The notes under the pieces: model-generated
What the model saw: only the letters and a program-made list of their open reading frames with translations
The model's database searches: none
What the model was told of the DNA's origin: nothing
Made by a program: the position numbers and the translations under genes
From: Aristolochia californica
Lineage: Eukaryota > Streptophyta > Magnoliopsida > Piperales > Aristolochiaceae
Direction: 5' to 3'
Assembly: GCA_029961685.1 (NCBI GenBank)
Contig: JARWKL010000012.1
Span: 25,095,227 to 25,159,226, forward strand
Length of the DNA: 64,000 nucleotides
In this document: positions 1-11,977 of the stretch, in pieces
How positions within the stretch are numbered: the stretch's first letter is position 1
Layout of the letters: every line of letters starts with the position of its first letter

Positions 1-812
1 CAGGACTGTATCAGTATCAGACCGCAATCACCGTCATCTACTCGTGAATGAATGGCACTGGTAAACGCCACTGATAATATAATTGGAATTTGATTCAAAT
101 GCCCTGGGTGATATGTCTCAGGACATGGAACAACATTTTGATGGTATAGACACAGATCTATAGATGTAGCTACTTCAGTTAATTATTTTGCTATGAACAT
201 GAAACAGATAATATTATGATAAAAAAATTGACACTTCCATCCAAAATTATCTATGTACAAGAGAAAAAGGTTGAAATTAACTCTATGGTCCTGTTAGTGC
301 AAATTTTTCACTTTCACTAGCCAAAACGTGTTAGTGTGTGTTTTTACAGGTGAGTGAAAGTGAATTACCTAGGTATTTTACTCTCACTCGTTCTTAAGAG
401 AAACAATTGAAAGTGAAAAATTTCCCTTGGCCTTGTGATTTTACTTTCATTCTGCTATATATGTACATATGTACATAGGAAGAAAGGCATGTGGACTTAA
501 AGTCATATAAGTTAGGTGTGTTCATTTTTAATTTTACCACCAAATTTGAATTAAACAATATACAATTTCACTTACCCCATTATATGTAAATTTCATATAA
601 ATGCATTCACGATTGATATTAATTTGATTTTTTATTTTATTTTATTCAAATTTAATAATAAAACAAAAATTATAAATATTACAAAGTAAACCACTACTTT
701 TTATAATCAATTGAACTTGTTTGAGTTTGATAAGACAAAGAGAGCTCGGCACAATCAATTGACTCTATAATTTGCAGTGTGCTCGGTCACGATAGTATTG
801 ACATTTTCCTAT
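1..812. other. Non-coding, AT-rich intergenic DNA
   Basis: I see no gene here. The sequence is AT-rich, with stop codons in every frame. Around 300-430 there are several short copies of a 'cacttTcact/agtgaaagtga' motif in both orientations, which look like degraded transposon ends, but I could not define an element. The first 120 bases could be the tail of a gene to the left of the window, with no evidence either way. Confidence 0.4.
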
Positions 813-2118
813 TAGAGGTGGCATCAAGTCTGAGTCGAGCCCAAACCTGCCTATGTTCAAACCGAGTTTGATATAAATATTTCAAACTCAAGCTCGAGTC
901 GAGCCCAGTCTCAAGCCTAAAATTGTTATTGAGCTCGAGCCCAAAAATTTTAACCAAGCTCAATCCGAGCTCGAGCTTTAACATACATTTAAAAAAATTT
1001 AAAAAATATATATCAAATAAATTATATATAAAATTATGCATACATTTTACATTAAATTGGGCATAACCTATATATATAATACATGTATAAGATTGGGCAT
1101 GACCTTTACTTAAAATTGGGTATAATCTATGTATATAATACCTGTATAAAATTCTGCACGACCTCTACTTAAAATTAGGCATAATCTATATACATAATAC
1201 CAGCGTAAACACTCCATTAAATTGTTTATACACTCCATAAAATAGTCTAAACACTCCATACACTACATAACAATATGAAAAAACTCAATACAATAATCAA
1301 ACACAACAAAATTAATTGAAATATCACTATCAATTTACAATCACCTAAATAAAATCTATAAATCCATTATAAATTTACAAACTATAGTTGTTTCTCTTCA
1401 TGTTAGAAAATAATATGCGTCCTTGCATGAGCAAAATCTCCACATATGACAAAAACAAAAAAAGTAAAATTAGTTATTGTCAGATAAAAAAAAATACTTT
1501 TTTACTACTAGTTACTTAATGTCGTTAAAAATATTAAAATTACTTCATCGTCAGGTAGCAGAGCAGTTGCATTGGAGGTGGCAGGTGCGGACGAAATTTC
1601 ATCGTCAGGTGGCAAAGCAGTGGCACTAAAAACGGTTAGTGTGGACGGAATTGCCTCATCCGGTGGAAGAGTAGCGGCACTAGAGGCGGATGGAATTGCA
1701 TCATCTGAAGGAAGGGTAGTGACTGGGGCGGATGAAATCACATCGTCCGGATAGGATGAAGAGTTTTTTTTTTAATAAAAAAATCCACACGTGTGAAAGT
1801 CCACGTGCGAGTCCACGCTACGCACGTCTCGGTGTTGCCAAGACGGGTGGCGGCGCCAGCAGACAGGGGCGGTCGGCGTTGTGGCTAGAGGGGCAAATGC
1901 CCCAACCCCCCCGCCTCCCTCTTCCAGTCCCGAGAGAGACCCCCAAAATTTTTCCAAATCATCGTTTGTTAAATTAACAAGCCGGCGAACCGAACCTAAC
2001 TCTAGTCGAGCTTGGCTCATTAATGTAAATAAGCCGATTTCTGATCCCGAGCTCGCCTCGAGTATAAAGAATCGAGCCGATTCGAACTCGAGCTAACTCA
2101 GTTCGAAGCCACCCCTAC
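813..2118. mobile_element. Non-autonomous DNA transposon (hAT-like ends)
   Basis: The left end reads TAGAGGTGGCATCAAGTC and the right end, reversed, reads TAGGGGTGGCTTCGAAC: short imperfect terminal inverted repeats. Just inside both ends are many copies of a GAGCTCGAGC/GCTCGAGC-type motif, the subterminal-repeat layout typical of plant hAT elements. No transposase is visible. I could not see a clear 8-bp target duplication, so the boundaries are inferred. The same end type recurs near 18.0, 19.1, 46.4 and 50.7 kb, which supports a family of copies. The inside holds a minisatellite at 1545-1750. Confidence 0.5.
1545..1750. repeat. Imperfect minisatellite open on both strands
   Basis: About five diverged units of roughly 40-60 bp, each containing a core like 'atcgtcaggtggcaaagcagtggcac', lie in tandem. 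Because the unit length keeps the frame, both strands stay open: the minus strand reads repeats of the type ALPPDDEISSAPAT and the plus strand repeats of the type DEISSSGGKAVAL. It sits inside a transposon-like element and has no start context, so I read it as repeat DNA and not as a gene. Confidence 0.55.
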
Positions 2119-2262
2119 ATCACTCATTAAATTAACGTGCTGGCAAGCTGAACCTAGCTTTGGTCGACCTCGGCTCGTTAATTTAAACGACCCTGATCTC
2201 AAATGAATCGAACCGAGCTGAACTCGAGCCGCTCGCGAGCCGGCTCGGTTCGAAGCCACCTG
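1972..2262. repeat. Tandemly duplicated transposon end
   Basis: Two copies of about 135-140 bp lie side by side (about 1972-2113 and 2126-2262). Each starts near 'taaattaac', runs through 'gaacctaact/gaacctagct' and 'ctcggctcgttaat', and ends in the terminal motif TTCGAAGCCACC. They are diverged copies of one transposon end. The second copy lies only about 210 bp before the proposed start codon of the SET gene, so it occupies that gene's proximal promoter. Confidence 0.55.
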
Positions 2263-2474
2263 CCTTACCGTCTTCTTGTTGCGTGGGTTTGGATCCGCTC
2301 CGAACAGAGAGCATTCAACCGTCCATTCATGGCTCCGTTTCTTTGTTTGGAGTGGATAGATCACGAGTCAACTCGAGCGAGTTGGAGGGACTCCGTTCCA
2401 GTTTCTTGTATGTTTTGCATTGCCCTTCAGCAGCTTCGCTTCGCGGATTTTCTGACGACCCTAATGTTACGCTT

Positions 2475-5400
2475 ATGAAGCACTCGGCGCTACTCAGCCT
2501 ACGGTTGATTCAGTCTCGACTTGTCGTGATCTACACTCGACAGCGTTCCATTTCTTATAGGGGGTGCTGCCTGGTTTTGGCCTCATATTCCTCATATTCT
2601 TCCGCAGTTCCGCGGTAAGCCTTCTGTATACTTAGTTATTTTTGGCCTCTCGTTCTCATCGGAATAGAAAACTGAAGGAGTTCACCTACTTGCTTTATTT
2701 TGTTTTTCTATTCGCCTTCTTATATTATTCAATAAACGGTTTACTAGGATTTTTTAGTCTTACTACTCATCTTTTCAAGTCATCATCATAACCCAAAGAG
2801 CTTGTAAATTTCAAATAAGTGATATTGTATTAGTTATTTAGGTATTGATATCTAGTCATCGGTTTTGTTTGTATACATTCTTCGTAGAACGCACACTTCA
2901 TATAAATTTTTAAGCTGGCATAAGTATTTTGCTTTTGTTGTTTTCGAATTTTGTTACTATTCGATTTATTGTAAAATTTAGAGAAGAATAAACTATTAAT
3001 AATTAATAAAATAAAAAAGAAAATAAAGGTTTTCTCGTACGTCCATTCAGAATGTTTAGAAATCACCACAAGCTTAATATATAAACGCCCATTCCCAGCT
3101 TAAAAACTCAAAAAAGGTGTTTATACTTTTACAATTTTCGAGGGGAAGTGTGTGGCTAACCCGAAATATTGTGCAACGCATCTGTTGTATATTGTGCTTG
3201 TGCATATGTTGGCACATTACTGCATTTAGCCTCACTGAAAGCTCGACAAGTACGAGCTTTCTACCATTAAAGCCATATTTACACCTTGTTTTATTGGCAA
3301 CTGTTTGCAATTGTTTTGAAACATTTTGAAAATAGTCTGTATTTACTCTGATTATCTGTTTAAACATTGGTTCCCTGGAAACCATGGATAGAAACCCTAA
3401 GGCTTAACATTTTAAAAAAAGGCTACGCTGATATGTATACGTTATAATGACATAGTTATACTATTTATATTATTTCGAGAATTTTCATGCATGATGTCAA
3501 CGTTAGATATCCATCACTGATGAATTACGTGTTTTCATTGGCAGTTATTATTTGTTTATAGTATGAATAAAGATGGAATCACCTTGTTCCTTCCACCTCT
3601 GTCTGAGAAGGACCCATTGATGGCAAAAAAACAGGTGGGTGGAGAAACTAATATATTTGATACACTTTTTGTAGTATCAGGAGATTAGAATATTATGAAT
3701 TGCTCATCAGTCTGTCAATGATATCATTGATAGTGCATCAAGTGTTAGAACTAATGAATGAAACAAGGCTAACTTTCATTTCCACTTATTGTTTGTGTTG
3801 CTTCTCTATCATTGATTAGAAGTGGATTTTACTTTGGCAGATAGTCTGGAGTAATTTTTACTTGTTTTCACCTCTTATACAGAAGGTACTGCAGGCAAGA
3901 AGCATTAGTCTTGAGTTTCAAATATCTTTCTCCGGTTCCAAATGTGAGGAAGAGGCATCTCAAGTGTTAGATAAAATGGTCCAAGCCGCAAGAGTTTTGT
4001 ACTTAGACGAGGTAAACTTCCCAAGCCCATAGTTGTTTTACTTAGCAGTGGTTTGGTTCACTGCAACATTTATGAGCTCTGTATACTATTAAGTCTATTT
4101 TAGCTATAACCATGACAAGGTGTGCGCTTTGTTTTTGTTGCAGTTAGAGCTGTACTTTGCTGAAGCTGATGATTCTGGCCCCTTTAGCCCCCGGAATGAA
4201 CTTGAATCTCTCAATTTGGTCCTGGACGTTTTAAGTTCCTCATGCCAAAATACCACAAACGAGAAACAACAAATTCTTCACATGTTAGCAGATAGAGTTC
4301 TAGAAGTGATCGACTCCTTTGGTGTCAAGCATACAGAGGAAATGATGATTCAGGAGGATAAATCTGATGTTGAGGACGCCCTATGGAAGTGGGGAGAACA
4401 GAATGGTGTCAGGACAAAGTTACGGATTGCTTGTATGTCTTGGTACATACTTTAAGAAGCTAGTACACCATCAGATTCCTAAATTTGAGGAATCGGTTAA
4501 TAAGTAATTGACAAATTTTGAAATGCTGAAGTCCTTCAGATCCAACAGTGCCATTGAAAGAGTATTATATCTTTGATTAGATATACTTCATCATTAAGGT
4601 TTCTGTTTAGTGTATCAAATGTATGTCTCACTCAAGATGGTGGTCGGTTAAGTCTCTCAACCAGACTTTCCTTACTGGTTCATCTATGTTTTGATCTTTT
4701 TTTCGGTATTTAGAGCTTTGTCATGTTTGAGTCATGGACGAACCCTTCTTCCATAAAAAGAAAGCATTTAGGATCTACAGCTTGCATTGAGTAACAATTT
4801 CAGAAATAACTTTTGATGTGATGAAGTGACACGGAAATAAGGTCACCACGCCAATTGAGTGGCCATAGGCTGATGAGGGCCTTTGTGTAACGAGAATGAT
4901 TATCCGTTAAGCTGGCCGTAGAATTAAATGACCATAATTGTGTTGTAATTTTTATTTGGACCATGTCATTATGAGGGGCAACCCTTCAACTAGTAATTAC
5001 TTACTTCAGAGCAGGCACCATTTGTGTGTTTTGATCACTCTGTGGAGAGATCCTCTGGAGGGACACTATGAGTTTGTCATCTAGTGTGGAGATAAGGTGT
5101 ACACTACTATCTTTTTTGTTCAACCTAAAAACAGTACATATTTCAGATTTACTGTAGTGTCCACTCTGTCAGAGGCAACTAACTGATATATTTCACATGT
5201 ATATTATATTTACTTATTATGTGCTCTTAATGATCTCTATATTTTCCTCTATAGATTATGAAGGAGCTGGTAGAGGAGCTGCAGCGGTAGAAGATATAAA
5301 TATTGGGGAGGTAGCTTTGGAGGTTCCAGAGTCGATCCTCATAAGCGAGGAAATTCTTTCTGAATCTGACATGGTACTTCTGTTTCCTGAGCTTAAAAGT

Positions 5401-8400
5401 TTTCTATTTCTGTTTCAGAACATGTTACTGATACTCTCTTGCTGAAATTAATTCAAACCATAATTTTAAACAAATAAATGAAAAAGAAGTTAAACGAACC
5501 AATATAATATGGTGTTTTGTGATTTCCTGGTATTTGGAGTTTATAATTCCTTATGTGATACACAAGCATGTGATCATGCCAGATGGAATTCTTGCTTCTT
5601 AGTCTGACTTGAAGTAAACAGGTTGATATTTGAGGTTGTAGACAATTGAATTTTTGGGAAAAAAATTGAAACCTTTATAGACCTTAGGGATGCCCATCTT
5701 CTCTGTAGAGGATGATGCAATATGAAATCGTATTAGCTTCGCAGTCTTCTTAGCTGTCTCATAACTGTCACTTTCTGTACTTTTTTTTTTTTTGTTATCT
5801 TCTTAATAAATTTTTGTTAAACATGGCTAATTCCTCATGAGGACCTCACAGTAAGATTATACATCTGTTCTGTTAGTGCATTGTTTACTTGATCTTTAAA
5901 CTTTCCAAAAAAAATTCCAATTAAGTTTGGGAACCACTGTATCTCCTTTTTTTTTTTTAATGAAGAAAACCCTGAATTACCATTGCTGATTCTATCGAGG
6001 AAATATGTGGTTTTTTTCCCTTTATCTATTGTTTGTCTATTATCAGATCTTTATCTGTCCTTCACTCCTGTTTTATTTGTATCATTTGAAGGCAATAAGT
6101 TATGCTTTGCATATGGAAAGGTATGGTTTCTCCTCTGAACTTCTCATCAAGTGTCTTAAGATAAAATAGAAAAGGCTTTTATTCAGTGCTCAGAGAGCTG
6201 CTCATGATTGGGAATTTAGCTTTCAGGCTCTTTATCAGTTCTTTCTCTTTCATTTCTTCTACAGTTTTCCTTCCAATCTCTCTTTTTCTCTTCTGTTTCT
6301 CTATTATGAAAAGGAATTCCAGAGGGCACACTCACTCTATAACTCTACATTGTGGAGAAAAATACTCTAGAAATTTGCATCTTGTAATAGAATTCCAAAA
6401 AATACATATTCAACTAATGCAATTCAAAACACGCTAATCCCTCCATGCATTTTCTTATTGGCAGTTTCAAGTATTGATTAATATTGATGGGATGACTTCT
6501 GAGACAATGTTGCTGTTGTGGAGCATGAAGGAAAGATATAATCCTAATTCGAGATTTAGGACGTACTTCAATTCTTTGCCTCAAGAATTTAATACAGGTA
6601 TTTCATCATACATACATGTGCACGGAGGGAGGGAGGGAGGGATGGAGGAAGGGAGAGGCAGTGTTTTTATACTAGGTTCTGGGTCATTGATGTGGGATTT
6701 TCCTCAATACCACTCAAATTTTGACTTGTGTATTGGGGTTTTCCTCAATATACACACACACATCCATTCTTTCCAGTTGATTGTGCACATAGAGGAAGAG
6801 AAGGCATAATTAGCCTTGTACCAGGTTCATAAATGCTGCTGTTTGTGTTCCCAAAACATGCCGATGTTGTAAATTTATTTCCTTTTCAAAGGGACTTTGG
6901 TATGGATCATTCTGCATTTTCATTTTCAACCTTCCCTTTTTTTGTGATTTACATTTTACAAAAAATTATTTAATTGATATATTTGAAACCTTCCAGGACT
7001 GAGTTTTGGAATCAATGCCCTTAGTGTTTTGGAGGGAACTCTACTGTTTGAAGAGATACTGCAAGCAAGACAGGTTAATCTGCTTTCTTTTTCCTCTTTG
7101 ACCTTTACTATCTAATTAGTTGGTCAATTTTCTCATCATTTATATTTCCGTTGTTTCGTTCAGCATCTACATGAGCAGTATGAGGCAATATGTCCCACCT
7201 TGTGCTCTTCATACCCAGATATTTTCCAATCAGCACTGTATACATGGGATCAATTTCTCTGGGCATGCGAGCTTTGGTACTCTAATAGCATGAAAGTTGT
7301 TTTTACTGACAGCAAGTTGAGGATGTGCTTGGTCCCTATTGCCGGTCTCCTCAATCATTCGGTAAGTTGCGATCAGGTGATTCATAGTTTCATGTTATTA
7401 CTAACCTTGGCTGAAAATATGTTCAATTTAAGTATGAACTTCATATGGAATTCTGAGAGAGTATATATGTGTTCTAAAGGTGATGTCTTTACTTCTATCT
7501 TGAGGAGTTATGGCCAAAGGGGGGCAATGGACTGTCATGAAGATTTTGTAAGATGAGAGAATGCTCCAAATCTGATGCAGAAGTATCAGACTCTTAGCTT
7601 TATTCTGTGGAGATTTTAGAAGAAGAACTAAAATCGATATTAAATGAAGCCCTTCTTGTGAGCTTAATTGCATCATCTTTTTTTTTTTTTTTTAAGGTGT
7701 TCTAAAGTTAATGTACTGTTTGTCGAGATACTATAAATGTAATAATGGCATCTATTCTCCTGAAAATAGAAGACTCATAAAGATTGCCACAGATTTGAAA
7801 ACTGTATGATGGTTAAAAACCTAAAACCTCCAGAATGGTGTATAAAATTATTTAATATCTGATTAAGAGTGATGCAATGTTTTTTTTTATAAAAAGAAGC
7901 CCCAATCCAATCAACTGAACAGCTGTGTCATAAACGTATCATGAAATAAAAAACTCTCATCCAACTACTGGCCCTGATAAGGCCCTTTCTATAGGTGTTT
8001 TAAATGTGAAGCTTAAGATTGATAAACTACCTGTGTTCAACTTTGTAATGCTTAAGAGTCGTCAGCCGCAGTTTTCAATTAATTGGTCCAGGTTGACTAT
8101 AGACATGCCACAAATCCGAGGGTTGTGGCATTTGCTGTTGTTGGTTGGGAAGTTTTTCTTAGAGGATTTCACTATCTTCCTATTTGATTTGGCAACTCTT
8201 TTATCCTTGGTATGGAAATATGTTTACTGCTTTTATATTTTATGTTGCAGTTATGCCCGCACATACTTCACTATGGTAAAGTAGATCCAGCTTCAAAGTC
8301 ACTCAAATTTACTTTATCAAGACCATGCAAAGAAGGAAAACAATGCTACCTGAGTTACGGGAGTTATTCTGGGTCCCATTTAGTTACCTTTTATGGTTTT

Positions 8401-10210
8401 CTACCCAAAGGAGAGAATCCTTATGATGTCATTCCTCTAGGTAAGCTTCTTGGTCTCATTTACTTCTCTGTTTTCAAAATTCTGCATCCTTAATTTTCTT
8501 AGTTAGCTTTTATTTATTTTGACGTCATGTTAGCTGGCTTAGGCTTTGACTTGGCCTTCCTAACGGAATAATTATTGTTACAGATTAAAATTAGGCTTTG
8601 ACTAATCTCCATGAATCTCCTTCCTGCACTCTGATATATAAACTTAAACCTTATTTTTGTTTCGAGAAATATATTAGAACTTTACTAACAACAAAAGAAA
8701 GAAAAAAAGTGGTGGCTTTTGGAATCCCAATTTCATCCTTCTTAATGATCTTGAGATGTTTGAAGTGAAAAGGATAGGAGCAAATCTCTCTCTCTCTCTC
8801 TGTGCGAGTGTGAGATTAGTTTACTTGATAAGATCTAGAAGAAAAGGATAATACCTATAAAGATGATCTTGAACTAGAAAACTTGAGCAAGAGCAAGGTA
8901 TTGTCTTTGGTTTTTTCAGACAACATATTGTTTTTCTTCGTTAGGGTGTTCACATAAATGATTCAATTGCATTTAATCTCATTTGTAGAATGTTTATTGC
9001 CACTAAATGTTCCTTTGCAACTGTGTCTGCTGAAATATGCTTGAGGTCATCAGAAATCTCCTTTTAATCATGGAATCCTCGATGATAAAATGCTATTGAA
9101 TTTGTCTATTCAAAAGTCTGTGGTTTTTCTTTCGCTTGTTTGTCTTCTTACTGCATGTGATCTCCTCAATTCCTCTTGTCTATGTTATCTATGGATTCAT
9201 TTATTTTTAGTCCAATCTGATGCAGATGCTTTGGACCTAACCTATTTTTGTATTATTCTATACATGGAGTAAAATGAGTGTGGGAATTTTTATTTTTTTT
9301 ATTGTTATAAGAGAAAATGGCGTCTTATCTTCTCCATTGTTGGTGTTGTGTTGCAGACATTGATGCCTCAAAGGGAGAAGATTTACCCACTGAAGCCACA
9401 ACATCTGGAAGTGATTGGACCACTCATATGGTGCGGAAGCCAGGTCCGTTCAAGAAAAATGGGCATTATGGACTGCCTCCGCCTTTATTAGCACATCTTC
9501 GTGCAGCTTTGCAAGAAGATATCATTATACTTCATCCTGTGATACCCAACAGTGCTATTGTGAGACTTACTGCTTTTATGTTTCATTGTATGCTTAAAAT
9601 AAGTATTGGCTTTGGATTTATGCATTCAAAATGACCCAGACAGCTGTGAGACTTGTTGGCAAGACCTCACTTTAAACCACTGACAATTTGAAGGAAAGTG
9701 TTATTAATATCTTGATAGCATCATTTAAAAAAAAAATATCTTGATAGTGATTGAACTTACATAGACCTCTCTCCAGGTGTGAGGTCCATTTCACAGTTTC
9801 CTGTTTGCAAATCCTTCTTTTCTGTATCAGTGCTATATTTATCCTAGTCTGTTGAATCACCCCACATTTTAAAAATGACTCATTAGTCCTTCCTAAATGT
9901 ATATCTATACAGATAAATGAGGAGAATGAAAGGGAGGTTCTCGAGACTTTGATCTCCATATTCAACCCAATGATGGAGAGGCTCAATGATTCTGAATGTC
10001 TGGACAGGTAAAGAGAAATATTGTGATAGTCATCAATTATTCACTCTCATTGATTTATGCATATTTTAATGATGGACAATGCATGCTGACAGTGGGGATT
10101 CTAGTTGGGATGTCAAGTTGGCACAGGATTTCAAAAATTTACAGCAAAAAATCATCTCTTCAGTTATAGCCGCTTGTTCTGCTGGCCTAGAGATGGGGGA
10201 CCATCTCTGA
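2475..10210 (+). CDS. SET-domain protein lysine methyltransferase (Rubisco LSMT/SETD3-type)
   Basis: Twelve exons give 587 aa: 2475-2614, 3562-3634, 3883-4011, 4144-4432, 5255-5373, 6465-6597, 6997-7073, 7164-7361, 8251-8440, 9357-9559, 9913-10007, 10093-10210. Every junction keeps the frame. The N terminus is Ser/Arg-rich and basic, so organelle targeting is possible. The split SET domain begins near residue 211 (EGAGRG), carries the AdoMet-binding LNHS near 383-386, and ends with SYGSYSG and FYGF (421-436, including the expected active-site Tyr). The rest matches the Rubisco-LSMT substrate-binding region. The family transfers methyl groups from AdoMet to lysine (histidine in SETD3); the substrate here is unknown. 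An Arabidopsis homologue is probably At2g18850, from memory. The start is the last in-frame ATG of exon 1; an upstream in-frame ATG at 2283 is possible. The donor of exon 10 could also be at 9539. Confidence 0.88.
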
Positions 10211-11977
10211 AGGCGGAAGACCTTATCAACCAGAAGATAGAACAGAACACAGCATGAACTCAATGTGCACTGCAAGTTGCTAGCAGATCACAATTTTCAT
10301 CAATCAAAGCTGGAAAAAGGGCTGTAACTGAGGAAACAGGTCTACTTCTACCCAACGGAGAAATTTTATGGGTAATGCTTCTACCCAGAAGATAAATCTA
10401 GTTTTTCCTTAGAAAGAACCCCATGTTTATTGACACTGTAGATAGGCTTTTAGATTAGTCTGTTATATTATTATGTTTGATCCTTAGCAGATAATGTTAG
10501 AAACGTGAAACATGCATCAGATTGCTTTAATGGAGGCCAAATTGCTTACTTGTTTTTTAAAACTTTTCAATTCGATTTGGAATAACCCACCAAGACGGGT
10601 ATTGCATATCCTCCTCTCGTCATTGACATATAATAAAGACAACGGCGCTGTGCAGCTCATGTGTAGCAGCAGCATTCTTTATTCCAGCTCAGTGACGGTG
10701 GATCACGCCTCGCTGTATCTCTGTCATCCTGTATTCCTGTGGCCTCCGCGTGCGTTTAATAATGTTAGAATCGGATGACCCAAGGGCCATTACAAAAACG
10801 CATGCTTGTGTATTTTTTCTGGTAAAATCTGCGGGAAATTAGGCCAATTTTGTTGTCGTTAGGTTGTGATGGCAATCTTTATTCAAGCCTATTGGTTGTC
10901 TGCTGTCACCGGTTACGAACAAGGGATGTGATTCCGTTGCAAAAATTAGAATAATCATACCAATGCATGATGGATATTATTGGCCACATAGATAATGGAG
11001 ATGTGAACATTCCAGGTAATAGAAGCAAGTTGTTCATGTTTGTTGCTTTTGCTAGACAAGCAGGAATTAAGTACCGGATTCCCCCAAAATTGTGGTCTAA
11101 GTAGACATTCCAACTTCTGGCCACATGATCATAGCATTGATGAAAAAGAAAAGGCAGTGCCGCCATTAAAATACAAAGATATTGTAAAGTTAGGCTGACT
11201 TAGCTTCAATTAACTGTTCACTTTCTATTCCATTACTGGAAATTTTAGGGTGGCGAGAACTGAAAAGTATTGCTCTTTCAGCTGAACTTAAATTGTCTGA
11301 AGATTTATTATTTTTTGCTTTGCTTTTATCCTAACTTTTTTCAACTCAAATCTATTTTTTTATTAGTTATTTATTAGCTTTGGAAGAAATCCTCCTAAAA
11401 TACTTATCTTGTTTTCATGATCAACCTCTTCGATGATGAAGACGGGTAGATTAAACCCTCGGATTGATGGGGTTCAACGGTATCAACCTCTTCCCAATTT
11501 CCACATGTTTCCTTTTACTGCAAAGGTGAATTTAAAACGAAAGTGGTGGTTACGTTAAAGAAGAAGCATGAGAAGAATGTGTGACGTAGGGATGTTTCCG
11601 CAGTGCATCACTTTTAATCATGGAGGTGCAGGAAATCAGACAGTCAGACCACCTATGGTGCAGAATAGAAAATCTCAATGCGAGATGGTTTCCTGGCCAT
11701 TCTCTCCTCCATTTGGCAAGGGACCCACGCAGAAGCTATTCCCGGACCTTCGGTTCATTTCGACGCCCGCATATCTCTCTCCTTCACTTTTAGAGCGAGA
11801 GAGGAAATAGGGAGAGAGTTCCTTATACGCGTCAGTGGATTGCAATTGAGGTCTCTGAGGTTTTTACTTGGCCCGTTTCCCCTCTCTTCTCTCCTTAGGA
11901 GGGAAGAAAGTGAATCGTTCGTCCCAGCGCCACCATCTTGTGAATTTTCCGGACGGGTGTGATATTCTGTTGTGAAG
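10211..11977. other. Intergenic region between SET and syntaxin-like genes
   Basis: It holds the 3' untranslated region of the SET gene (to about 10.5 kb), an unremarkable AT-rich stretch, and from about 11.56 kb the GC-richer, CT-rich leader and promoter of the next gene. Short open frames here have no recognisable family features. Confidence 0.5.

Noticed and set aside
6076..6120. Extra exon 'GCAATAAGTTATGCTTTGCAT' in the SET gene
   Set aside because: The neighbouring exons 5 and 6 already join in phase with the family sequence (SDM-FQVL); inserting it breaks the domain.
10906..11166. 86-codon minus frame in the spacer
   Set aside because: No recognisable domain, no splice partners, AT-rich context.
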